Of a DNA stretch of 64,000 bases, positions 56,869 to 64,000 are shown one piece after another. The stretch is from positions 1-64,000 of the forward strand of contig JASJDS010000076.1 in the NCBI GenBank assembly GCA_030065055.1, given 5' to 3'. Source of the stretch: Calothrix sp. MO_192.B10. GTDB taxonomy: Bacteria > Cyanobacteriota > Cyanobacteriia > Cyanobacteriales > Nostocaceae. The position numbers and the translations under genes were made by a program. Under the pieces are notes generated by a model, which saw only the letters and a program-made list of their open reading frames with translations, was not told the origin of the DNA and searched no databases. Position 1 is the first letter of the stretch, and every line of letters starts with the position of its first letter.

Positions 56869-56991
56869 GGCTTTGTTTGTTAGAAGGTTTACTCTCTAAA
56901 CTTTATTGTAATTAATTTGGGGTTATGAATGTATTATGTGCGGATGAATACTTCTAAAACCTCATCCGTCTGGGTTACCCTCTCCTTTATA

Positions 56992-57149
56992 AGGATGCTG
57001 CTGGCGAATAGTAGGTATGACCCCTGATTATGCTAAAAGCTGGGGATTACTGGAATAATTTGGGCTGGGTTGTTTCTGCCCCCACTCCCCCACTCTCCCA
57101 CTCCCCCACTCCCAAGAGGGTGATACCCCTGATTCGCCATTGGTATCCT
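56992..57149. mobile_element. AGGATRCTG-TGGCGAAT MITE nested in a CTCTCCTTTATAAGGAGAG palindrome
   Basis: 158 bp. The left end AGGATGCTGCTGGCGAAT and the right end (AGGATACCAATGGCGAAT on the other strand) match at 14 of 18. Flanking TTATA on both sides (56987-56991 and 57150-57154) is a target duplication. Removing the element and one TTATA restores the palindrome CTCTCCTTTATAAGGAGAG. The inside holds a CCCACTC-type heptamer array. A truncated relative lies at 33333. Confidence 0.8.
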
Positions 57150-57189
57150 TTATAAGGAGAGGGATGTCCGCTTTTGTCATGGTGAGGTT

Positions 57190-57330
57190 TGACTTATAGT
57201 CTTGCCCGCTTCCTTGCAGCAGGGAGCGTTCCAAGTCGAATTTTTACAAAAGAATCTATCAATGGTGCTAGTCTTGCCGGCTTCCTTACAGCAGGGAGCG
57301 AGACGCTCCCACTACAATTGTTTACTGATC
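57190..57330. repeat. Duplicated CTTCCTTRCAGCAGGGAGCG repeat
   Basis: Two related units near 57200 and 57273 share TAGTCTTGCC-GCTTCCTT and CAGCAGGGAGCG. The second continues into a GGGAGCG-AGA-CGCTCCC hairpin. The rest of 56869-57480 shows no gene. Confidence 0.65.
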
Positions 57331-57480
57331 ACAACTAATGGGACAGACCAATAGGATACAGGTGCAAGATTATAAATGAATTCATGATTTATCACATTAA
57401 TAATGAGTGTTAATGCGATAAATCATGAATGTTTAATTAATAGTGATTAACTTGGAATTAATTATTGCAACCCAGGTAAA

Positions 57481-57948
57481 TTAATCTTCTACCCTGAGTA
57501 AATTAGTCCAAGTTTGAGTTCCCACAACTCCATCTACAGTCAACCCATACTGTGTTTGGAATTTCTTGACTTCTGCTTCTGTGTTAGCACCAAATACGCC
57601 ATCAATTCCTAAAGAACTGCCCCATATCTTTAGCCGTTGTTGCAGATATTTGACATCTTCACCTGCGTCACCACGACGTAAAATTGGTAGATTACCTGGT
57701 TCTCTTTCATTAATCTCAATAGTATCCACTACGGACCAAGTTTGAGGACCAACAATTCCATCTGGGGTCAAATTTTGTTGCTTTTGAAAAGCGATGACAG
57801 CTTCTTTTGTTTTTGCACCAAATACACCATCAACTACTAGTTCAGGTGATGCAACAGTCATATTCAAAACTTGTTGTAAATCATTTACATCTTGACCATT
57901 ACTACCTTCTTTGATTGTTGGACGAGTAGTTTGAACTCCTGATGTCAT
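57481..57948 (-). CDS. Protein with two peptidoglycan-binding domains
   Basis: 155 aa made of two PG_binding_1 units (about 10-70 and 88-152). Each carries the pattern L-Q-x-x-L, D-G-V-F-G-A-x-T and F-Q, ending G-I-V-G-P-Q-T-W or G-V-V-G-T-Q-T-W. No signal peptide or catalytic domain is visible, so export would need another route or it may act inside the cell. Such stand-alone double-domain proteins are common in cyanobacteria. Confidence 0.88.
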   Translation of the reverse strand: MTSGVQTTRPTIKEGSNGQDVNDLQQVLNMTVASPELVVDGVFGAKTKEAVIAFQKQQNLTPDGIVGPQTWSVVDTIEINEREPGNLPILRRGDAGEDVKYLQQRLKIWGSSLGIDGVFGANTEAEVKKFQTQYGLTVDGVVGTQTWTNLLRVED

Positions 57949-58412
57949 GTTTTTTTCCTATTTAAAAAAAATGGTTGATTTGTTATTTTCAATGTGTAAG
58001 TATTTAGGTTTACACATTGCGTCTGTAAGTATAAACAACTAATATTGAGAAATCAAGTGGTATAGAACCCCTCAGTATAGGACAAATGCTTGTGAAATTA
58101 GACAGGAAAAGGGTTTCATAAGATACTTAATATTTTGCAAAATTATACAATCTAGCCATAGTAATACATCCCTAGGTAGAGACGTTGCGGCGCAACGTCT
58201 CTACAAGAATCTATTTGTCGCATTCTTTTTTGAAATTGGTATAACTATTCTATGGATGAGTGTTTTGTCTTGATATAAATAGCTTATCTTTGAAATACTT
58301 GTGAAATAAAAGTTTTGGAAAAGTTGCACATGGCGTGAGGTATAGCATTACGCAATTAGGGCGCGGACATTGCTGAATGCAGCAAACCTATGAACAGTAA
58401 ACTTATTACTTA
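57949..58412. repeat. Spacer with GTAGAGACGTTGC hairpin
   Basis: A perfect 13-bp hairpin, GTAGAGACGTTGC (58176-58188) and GCAACGTCTCTAC (58192-58204), is a dispersed cyanobacterial palindrome. The right end is a TTATTAC heptamer array (58401-58424). No gene is seen. Confidence 0.7.
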
Positions 58413-58424
58413 TTACTTATTACT
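58401..58424. repeat. STRR heptamer array overlapping the cobB stop
   Basis: Three TTATTAC units. The cobB stop (TAA, complement of 58413-58415) and its last residues S-N-K lie within the array, exactly as for the SGNH gene at 7989. Confidence 0.8.
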
Positions 58425-59807
58425 TGCGCGTAGTGCTATAAATCGGCAATAGTGAAGAAACCGTTGGGGCATTTCTGGACGCGCTCCCCAATGTAAATGA
58501 ATATAAGAAGCGTGTATTGGTAAATGATTAGTCCATCCTTCGTTGCCTATAATTTCCTCGGAATCGTAGCGATAAGTTTGCAACAATGCTTTATCCGTAG
58601 TTGAGACTAAACTGGAACGATGGAATTCATGACCATAAATTGTTGTATCAACAGATACTAAAGGACTATCTTCTAGGGCAATTGCCCGTCGATATCCTAA
58701 AGTCAGATGTTTCTCCATTCTAGATGTACTGGGTAATATACCCACCATTGACCAGGATTTCCCCTCAAAATCGACTATATCCTGGCACAAATACATTAAT
58801 CCTCCACACTCAGCAATTGTGGGCATTCCCGCTAAAATCGCTGTTTTGATCGCCTCACGGACATTGTTATTTGCTGCGAGTTGGGGGGCAAAAATTTCGG
58901 GGAACCCTCCTCCAAAGTACATTCCTTGGATATTTGCTGGTAATTCAGTATCTTGTAGAGGACTCCAATAAACTAGTTCCGCACCCAATTGTTGCAGTAA
59001 GTCCAGATTGTCTTGATAGTAAAAATTAAAGGCTTGATCGCGGGCTATGGCAATTCGGATTTTGGATTTTGGATTTTGGATTTTAGATTGAGGATTAGTA
59101 ATATCTTTCTCTTTCCTTAACAGTGGTAATAATTTTTCCCAGTCAAAGCAGGAATCTCCTAAATCAGCGAGTTGTTCGATTACGGTGTTGAGTTGGGGGA
59201 GTTCGTCTGTGGGGATTAACCCTAGATGGCGATCGGGAATTTGAATGTTATTCTGTCGCCGCAATACACCCAATATAGGTAAATTCATTCGTGACAAGGC
59301 ATTTTCTAATAAAGATAAATGGCGATCGCTCCCTACCCGATTCAACACCACCCCCGCAATATTAATCCTCGGATCTAAGGTACGATAACCATGGGCGATC
59401 GCTGCCACGGAACCAGATAAACGGCTACAATCAATTACCAGTAATATAGGTAAATTCAACAGTCGGGCGATATGGGCTGTACTGGCAAAATGATTGGGGA
59501 ATTGCTGGTCTTGCCCACCACCTTGCACTCCATCAAATAAACCCATCACCCCCTCTACCAGCCCATAATCTACCCCTTGCAGATGATTAGCAAAACACTG
59601 CTGGACATAAGTTTCTGAAGTTAATACCGGGTCTAAATTACGACAAGGACGACCCGTAACATACTCATGAAACATGGGATCGATGTAGTCGGGACCAACT
59701 TTGAAAGGTTGTACCCTTACCCCCCGACGACATAAGGATGCCAATAGAGAAATTGTGACAGTTGTCTTACCAACACCGCTACTAGTGCCAGCTATTATCA
59801 AACTCAT
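58413..59807 (-). CDS. cobB: Cobyrinate a,c-diamide synthase (CobB/CbiA)
   Basis: 464 aa. P-loop A-G-T-S-S-G-V-G-K-T-T-V near 6-17, the V-E-G-V-M-G-L-F-D-G motif, and a C-terminal class I glutaminase with nucleophile Cys in A-E-C-G-G-L-M-Y and His in S-Y-I-H-L-H-W-G. It uses ATP and glutamine to amidate the a and c side chains of cobyrinate. A lysine-rich linker (Q-S-K-I-Q-N-P-K-S-K-I) between the halves is encoded by a heptamer repeat. ATG 59807 is preferred to the TTG at 59831. Its C-terminal S-N-K and stop are also repeat-derived. Confidence 0.9.
   Translation of the reverse strand: MSLIIAGTSSGVGKTTVTISLLASLCRRGVRVQPFKVGPDYIDPMFHEYVTGRPCRNLDPVLTSETYVQQCFANHLQGVDYGLVEGVMGLFDGVQGGGQDQQFPNHFASTAHIARLLNLPILLVIDCSRLSGSVAAIAHGYRTLDPRINIAGVVLNRVGSDRHLSLLENALSRMNLPILGVLRRQNNIQIPDRHLGLIPTDELPQLNTVIEQLADLGDSCFDWEKLLPLLRKEKDITNPQSKIQNPKSKIRIAIARDQAFNFYYQDNLDLLQQLGAELVYWSPLQDTELPANIQGMYFGGGFPEIFAPQLAANNNVREAIKTAILAGMPTIAECGGLMYLCQDIVDFEGKSWSMVGILPSTSRMEKHLTLGYRRAIALEDSPLVSVDTTIYGHEFHRSSLVSTTDKALLQTYRYDSEEIIGNEGWTNHLPIHASYIHLHWGARPEMPQRFLHYCRFIALRASNK
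59057..59089. repeat. STRR heptamer (GGATTTT) inside cobB
   Basis: About four GGATTTT units encode N-P-Q-S-K-I-Q-N-P-K-S-K-I in the CobB interdomain linker. Because seven is not a multiple of three, each unit shifts phase, and three units make seven codons. Confidence 0.75.
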
Positions 59808-60340
59808 ATTATTTTTTGCAGAATGAGGCAAAAAGCAGTGCCGATGAAAAATTGCTCTTCCCCCATCATCTCATCACCTCTTTCAAGACGGGATCTATTT
59901 GCCTTGAGAATATCTATCTTGGGTAGGAGTGCATAGATTATTGCAACGGGTGAGGTGACCCAAAAATAGACTGGATACAAGCCCATCGATGAATCGATGG
60001 GGTAATAATTCTAAATTCTTCATTCGCTCATTCGCTCATTCCCCTTGACCGCGATCGCTCACCTTTTGCAAATAAAACACCCATAACTGTAAAAGTCTTG
60101 TTTAATCTTTAAGGGACATTCCTTACTTTGTCATCACTATGTATGAATGCCCTATCTTGATTAATAATTATAAAATTTAGATAACTTTATTCATCATTAT
60201 TTATATATATAAAATAATTGGTTAAAATTGTCTTCACATAACTGTTTTCCACGCTTAAAGGTTAAGAATAGGTTATTTATATTCTCTTAACAAAATTTGG
60301 TAAGCTGTAAATACTGGTTTTGAGGAGTGTGAATTGGTTT
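59808..60340. other. AT-rich divergent spacer
   Basis: No gene. TTCATTCGCTCATTCGCTCA is an octamer run near 60018, and CCCATCGATGAATCGATGGG near 59982 is a palindrome also found in part near 62606. The AT-rich right half should hold the metallophosphoesterase promoter. Confidence 0.5.
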
Positions 60341-61168
60341 ATGCACTGTTTACTATCTGGACCACTGACTGTTGAAAAGATAACAGTTAAGATTGCGGAT
60401 TTACCAGGGTCATTAGTAGGAACAAAGGTAGTACAATTATCGGATTTACACTATGATGGTTTGCGGCTCTCTGAAAAGATGTTGGCAGATGCGATCGCTA
60501 TTAGTAATGAAGCTGAACCGGATCTAGTTGTTTTAACTGGAGATTATGTCACTGATGATCCATCACCCATCAATCAGTTAGTATTACGGCTAAAATATTT
60601 ACAAAGCCGCACTGGTATATATGCGGTACTTGGCAACCATGATATTGAGCGTCATCATTCTCGAACAGAAGTGACTAATGCTTTTAATCGGATTGATATT
60701 CAAGTTCTGTGGAATGAAATTGCTTACCCCTTAGGAAGAGAATTTCCCTTGGTGGGATTAGCTGACTATTGGTCGAGGGAATTTAATCCTATACCAGTAA
60801 TGAGCCAATTAGATCCGACAAAACCCCGTCTGGTTTTATCCCATAACCCAGATACAGCAGCGATCTTGCAAAAATGGCGAGTTGATTTACAGCTTTCGGG
60901 TCATACCCACGGTGGTCAAATCGTTTTCCCTGGGATTGGTCCTGGGGTTATTTATTATCGAAAACTCCTCAGTCGGATTCCCAAAAAAATGCGGCGACGT
61001 TTACCTTGTTTGAGTCAAGAGTGTATCAAAGTGGTAAAAAATTGGCAGTGGTCCCAAGGGTTACATCAGGTGCAAAACAATCTTCTCTATGTCAATCGTG
61101 GCTTGGGTACTTTTCCCCCAGGACGCTTATTTTGTCCCCCAGAAGTGACTTTAATTACCTTGATTTAA
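60341..61168 (+). CDS. Metallophosphoesterase (YkuE-like)
   Basis: About 275 aa. Calcineurin-type metal motifs: Q-L-S-D-L-H-Y-D (D-x-H), T-G-D-Y-V, G-N-H-D-I, L-S-H-N-P and S-G-H-T-H-G-G-Q. There is no clear signal peptide. The start is ambiguous: GAGGAG at 60322-60327 is 13 nt before ATG 60341 but immediately before GTG 60329. The family includes UDP-diacylglucosamine pyrophosphatase-like and phosphodiesterase enzymes, and the substrate is unknown. It overlaps the convergent hydrolase gene by 18 bp. Confidence 0.87.
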   Translation: MHCLLSGPLTVEKITVKIADLPGSLVGTKVVQLSDLHYDGLRLSEKMLADAIAISNEAEPDLVVLTGDYVTDDPSPINQLVLRLKYLQSRTGIYAVLGNHDIERHHSRTEVTNAFNRIDIQVLWNEIAYPLGREFPLVGLADYWSREFNPIPVMSQLDPTKPRLVLSHNPDTAAILQKWRVDLQLSGHTHGGQIVFPGIGPGVIYYRKLLSRIPKKMRRRLPCLSQECIKVVKNWQWSQGLHQVQNNLLYVNRGLGTFPPGRLFCPPEVTLITLI

Positions 61169-62239
61169 TGGTCGATTGGGTAAATTTACCATCCATCGCC
61201 ATTGTTTCCATGCCACTGCAATAGCTCCAATACCTAACAAGACTAATCCCCAAGTATAAGATACTTTCGGGATTGTTTTTGTTTGAGCGATCGCGGTAAC
61301 ATTAGGGTCAAGGTCATCACCTGTGGAATATACGTAAGTAAATGCTTGTTTGTCATTAAGTATACTTGCCCGTAAAAATAATCCACTCCACCGAGCAATG
61401 GTTTCTATGCCTACATCTTGATTAAGTGTAGGTGTGTTGGTATCACTTCTTGCACCTATGGGATTATTGGTATTATTAATGCCGTAATGATTCGCGCCTA
61501 AAATAGCGATGGATATCTTGGGAGGATCTTGAATTTTATCGTAGGTTGCTTGTGTCCTTTCTGGAAGAGCTATATTATCTACGGTTCCCTGTAATAAAGC
61601 TATGGGAATGCCAGAATTTTTGATGGGGATAAACTCGTTTGTAGCTGGTTGGCGGAGATTAGTACCAAAGAAGGCTCCAGCAGCTAATTCCTGGGGTCGA
61701 TTGAAAGAACCCCCACATAAGGATTTTAAACATAAATTAGCGATCGCAGATAGTCCTACAACACCTCCATAGGAATGTCCCAGTAAGCCTAATTTCTCGG
61801 AATTAACAATTCCCTTGACTGGTGAGGTGGGGTTGGTATTTTCCCGACTGATTTGTGCCAGAACTGCATTAATTTGTGATGTATCGGTAAAAAGTCCCTT
61901 AACTTTGCGTTCTGGGATAGATTTGGGACTATTAGGTACAACTACCACAAATCCGTAACGGGCGACTATACTGGCAAACTTGGAATAATTAGATTTATCT
62001 ACATTCGCCCCTTGTAAAAGTAAAACCACGGGGAATGAGTAATTACCTGTTTTTAAGTCCGATGGCTGAGGAAAGTAGATATCCGCTACATTATTGTTTT
62101 GGGAGATAGTTGCACTGTATTTACCTACATTATTGAATGCAGGTGCAGGGTTGAAGGATGCAGCTTGGTGTTCTACTAGACTGCAAGCAATTAATGTGAC
62201 GGAAGCGAAACCAATTGATAATGCTTTGAGGTTAGCCAT
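61151..62239 (-). CDS. Secreted serine hydrolase, chlorophyllase-like alpha/beta fold
   Basis: 362 aa. The signal peptide has a lipobox-like L-I-A-C-S (Cys near 16), so it may be a lipoprotein. The alpha/beta hydrolase has V-V-L-L-L-Q-G-A-N, nucleophile G-H-S-Y-G-G, and N-H-Y-G for the histidine. The C-terminus I-P-K-V-S-Y-T-W-G-L-V-L-L-G-I-G-A-I followed by K-Q-W-R looks like a degenerate PEP-CTERM sorting tail or a simple anchor. ATG 62239 is preferred because GGAGGG sits upstream, within a longer GTG-start frame. Overlaps the preceding gene tail to tail. Confidence 0.8.
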   Translation of the reverse strand: MANLKALSIGFASVTLIACSLVEHQAASFNPAPAFNNVGKYSATISQNNNVADIYFPQPSDLKTGNYSFPVVLLLQGANVDKSNYSKFASIVARYGFVVVVPNSPKSIPERKVKGLFTDTSQINAVLAQISRENTNPTSPVKGIVNSEKLGLLGHSYGGVVGLSAIANLCLKSLCGGSFNRPQELAAGAFFGTNLRQPATNEFIPIKNSGIPIALLQGTVDNIALPERTQATYDKIQDPPKISIAILGANHYGINNTNNPIGARSDTNTPTLNQDVGIETIARWSGLFLRASILNDKQAFTYVYSTGDDLDPNVTAIAQTKTIPKVSYTWGLVLLGIGAIAVAWKQWRWMVNLPNRPLNQGN

Positions 62240-62847
62240 AGATAACACCCTCCACACTCACTCTTATTTAAGTATATCTATTTAAGTCCGGACTTAACCA
62301 CAGACAATGTAATACCAATTGGAAAAAACAATGCAACACATGATATCGTTTCCATTGACATTGGAATAATAAAACCGCAAAGGCGCATTAGACACGAAGT
62401 GGCTTCGGTGAAGGGTAGAACGCCAAGAGAAGAGAAAGGAATAATAATTCCGATGCAAACGGATTTGATATGATTTATTGGTAGGGGCGGGGTTACGGTG
62501 GGATTACAATTGGATCTGTTGCAAACATTTTTTAATTTGGTATAAGCACAGTCAAGGAGAATTTAGAATGAGCGAATTTAGAATTTAGAATGAGCGAATT
62601 ATTACCCCATTGATGAATCGAAGGGCTAATGAGATAAGGAAAACATTTTTTCTCTCCACGGATGAATCCACACGGCTTGTATCCAGTTTATTTTTCAGTC
62701 ATTGCGACGCTCCGTAGACGCGTTAGCGGCTTCTCGCAGAGTAGCAATCCCAAACACCTGATTTCTCGTAACTAGTACGTAAGTCCTAAATATATAAACA
62801 ATATTTTTAGTTAAAATCAAAAAATAGATGAATTATGCTGCCAACAA
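62240..62847. repeat. Spacer with degenerate dispersed repeats
   Basis: Contains GACACGAAGTGGCTTCGGTG (about 62392, also near 29703), a tandem GAATTTAGAATGAGCGAATT duplication near 62560-62600, and half of a GTCATTGCG-type MITE near 62698. No gene is supported. Confidence 0.6.
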
Positions 62848-63060
62848 ATGAATTTAGAATCATCAGTTAAGCGTTTTATATTTGGTATAGGCATTGGGAT
62901 TTTTATCGCCATGATAGCTTGGTCTTACTCTGCTTATTATCACGTTTCAATTTCTTTGATGCAAGGGATACTTACTACTCTATTCTTGGGAGTTACCTGT
63001 GGTTTAGTTGCTACTATTGGCAGCTTAGATAAATTAATGGACAATCTTCCATTCTTATAA
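62848..63060 (+). CDS. Small two-helix membrane protein
   Basis: 70 aa. Two hydrophobic helices (about 10-32 and 38-58) are linked by a short polar turn. The N-terminus M-N-L-E-S-S-V-K-R and the C-terminus S-L-D-K-L-M-D-N-L are charged. It resembles small conserved proteins of cyanobacterial membranes, but I cannot name the family. The start is an ATG with no clear Shine-Dalgarno. Coding status rests on composition and on the amphipathic ends. Confidence 0.6.
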   Translation: MNLESSVKRFIFGIGIGIFIAMIAWSYSAYYHVSISLMQGILTTLFLGVTCGLVATIGSLDKLMDNLPFL

Positions 63061-63149
63061 TAATCTGGAGAAATTTCTGATTTTATCATCCCCTCTATCA
63101 AATAATTGTTTTGGGATATATAGCAGTTATAAATTATGCGTCAAAAGTT

Positions 63150-63182
63150 AGATCCCCGACTTCTTTAAGAAGTCGGGGATCT
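63150..63182. repeat. Perfect GATCCCCGACTTCTT palindrome
   Basis: 16-bp arms with a 1-nt centre: AGATCCCCGACTTCTT and its complement. It is the hairpin core of the CTAG-type MITEs at 32936, 33186 and 39172, here without their ends. An AAACCCAACA repeat half lies near 63337. Confidence 0.75.
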
Positions 63183-63425
63183 GGACATCGCGGGTATCTG
63201 AACACCGCTAATTTCACACATCAAATAGGATTGCTATATTTACTTTTGATTGTAGAGCGATCGCACAAAATATAAGTATAAATACTAGTCTTAGCTCAAC
63301 TTATGGTAATATTTCGTAGGTTGGGTTGAGGAACGAAACCCAACACAGTAATCTTTAGGAGAGCGTCCCAATTTTTCAAAAATATTACGTAGTGGGAGCA
63401 TCCCAAATGTTTAGAAACATATTTT

Positions 63426-63563
63426 GTCATTACGAGCGTAATGTAATGGAGCGAAGTAATCGCAAAGTCTGGATGTTGCGATTGCTTCATTCCGCTACGC
63501 TTCATGCCTCTTGCTCCCTTCGGGAGAGCTTCGCTAACAGAGGAGCTGCGCTAACGCAATGAC
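63426..63563. mobile_element. GTCATTRCG-type MITE, second copy
   Basis: 138 bp from GTCATTACG to CGCAATGAC, with GAGCGAAG/CTTCATTCCGC internal complementarity. It is related to the composite at 29526-29811 and to the half copy near 62698. The rest of 63061-63626 has no gene. Confidence 0.65.
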
Positions 63564-63626
63564 GACTTATCATCTCGGTAAATTTTCAAAATTGGGATGC
63601 TCCCTTCCTTGCTGGCTGATGGCAGA

Positions 63627-64000
63627 TTATTTACCGCTTTTAGTTGAAGAAATATCTCTCAAATTTACCGTTTGTGCATTGATATTCACCAGATTATCCA
63701 CATTGCCAGTAATATTGCTGTTAAAGCTGGCACTAATACCGCGAATCTTCTCCTCTGCTTCCCTTTTCAACTCTTCCTGTTCCTGTTGCGGTAAACCTTT
63801 ACCCCCACGCAACAAAGCCACGGGGAAGTCTCCTTCCGTGCTGAAGTCAAAGCAAGGGATTTGTTCTTCTTGGTATTCCTGTTGTGTGGTTGCGGGAACG
63901 GTTTCACCGAGGTAATTCATTAAATGGGAAACCTTGACGACTTTATCCCCTGGTTGATTTGCTGCACCTTGCAATGCTTCGAGGAAATGGTAAGTGTAGA
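63627..64000 (-). CDS. Caspase-family (peptidase C14) protein, C-terminal part
   Basis: The open frame runs off the right edge of the window. It reads Y-T-Y-H-F-L-E-A-L-Q-G-A-A at the edge, then V-S-H-L-M-N-Y-L-G-E-T-V-P, then G-D-F-P-V-A-L-L-R-G-G-K-G-L. This is the end of the caspase fold in cyanobacterial orthocaspase-like proteins. A polar tail of about 45 residues follows (I-T-G-N-V-D-N-L-V-N-I-N-A-Q). The catalytic His-Cys dyad would lie outside the window. Confidence 0.7.
   Translation of the reverse strand, partial: YTYHFLEALQGAANQPGDKVVKVSHLMNYLGETVPATTQQEYQEEQIPCFDFSTEGDFPVALLRGGKGLPQQEQEELKREAEEKIRGISASFNSNITGNVDNLVNINAQTVNLRDISSTKSGK

Noticed and set aside
58176-58204. Strong GTAGAGACGTTGC hairpin as a terminator
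   Set aside because: No T-run follows and no gene ends close by on either strand; it matches a dispersed cyanobacterial palindrome.

Overview
The window looks like chromosomal DNA of a filamentous, probably heterocyst-forming (Nostocales-type) cyanobacterium. The base composition is AT-leaning. The HIP1 octamer GCGATCGC recurs, for example near 1440, 4993, 10726, 41251, 43698 and 45003. Intergenic spaces are packed with the heptameric short tandem repeats (STRRs) and small palindromic mobile repeats typical of these genomes. Gene content agrees: HemJ, DUF1815, DUF2808, DUF1400 hydrolase, type 2 IPP isomerase, cyanobacterial SppA, a site-2 protease and an NTT-like/HEAT protein. No rRNA, tRNA or CRISPR array was recognised.

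Layout. 1-2560: a TnpB remnant, a concentrative nucleoside transporter and hemJ. 2571-7620: a probable biological-conflict module. A small two-helix membrane protein is divergent from a three-gene operon: an HTH-NACHT NTPase, a separate 12-blade WD40 receptor half that overlaps it by 4 bp, and a second NACHT-like NTPase with an altered Walker B. The WD40 gene has absorbed two palindromic MITE-like insertions in frame. 7989-32449: a large Wzx/Wzy-type exopolysaccharide locus. The minus-strand arm carries an SGNH/MBOAT O-acetylation pair and the initiating phosphoglycosyl transferase. The plus-strand arm carries a Wzc-type tyrosine kinase, a three-gene 3-acetamido-sugar cassette, flippase, methyltransferases, an FemAB-like transferase, a polysaccharide deacetylase, an asparagine synthetase, a polymerase candidate, GT4, GT2 and an AlkP-superfamily enzyme.

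32450-41326: a nested array of CTAG-ended MITEs, a thioesterase, DUF1815, a candidate small RNA, thymidylate kinase, DUF2808, two paralogous secreted zinc metalloproteases and a Nudix hydrolase whose stop codon sits on the junction with a tnpB element. 41323-42770: this lone tnpB transposon with a candidate omega-RNA. 42837-63060: mostly housekeeping or conserved cyanobacterial genes (fni, sppA, DUF1400 hydrolase, EamA transporter, HAD, site-2 protease, NTT/HEAT plus cyclic-nucleotide-binding pair, peptidoglycan-binding protein, cobB/cbiA, metallophosphoesterase, secreted serine hydrolase). The right edge cuts a caspase-family protein.

The genes group functionally. The exopolysaccharide locus should make, modify, export and acylate one acidic or amino-sugar polymer. 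The NACHT/WD40 module plausibly senses an invader and signals to the membrane protein. Repeat elements have shaped genes directly: they added codons to the WD40 protein, a linker to CobB and stop codons to two unrelated genes, and probably one to the Nudix gene.
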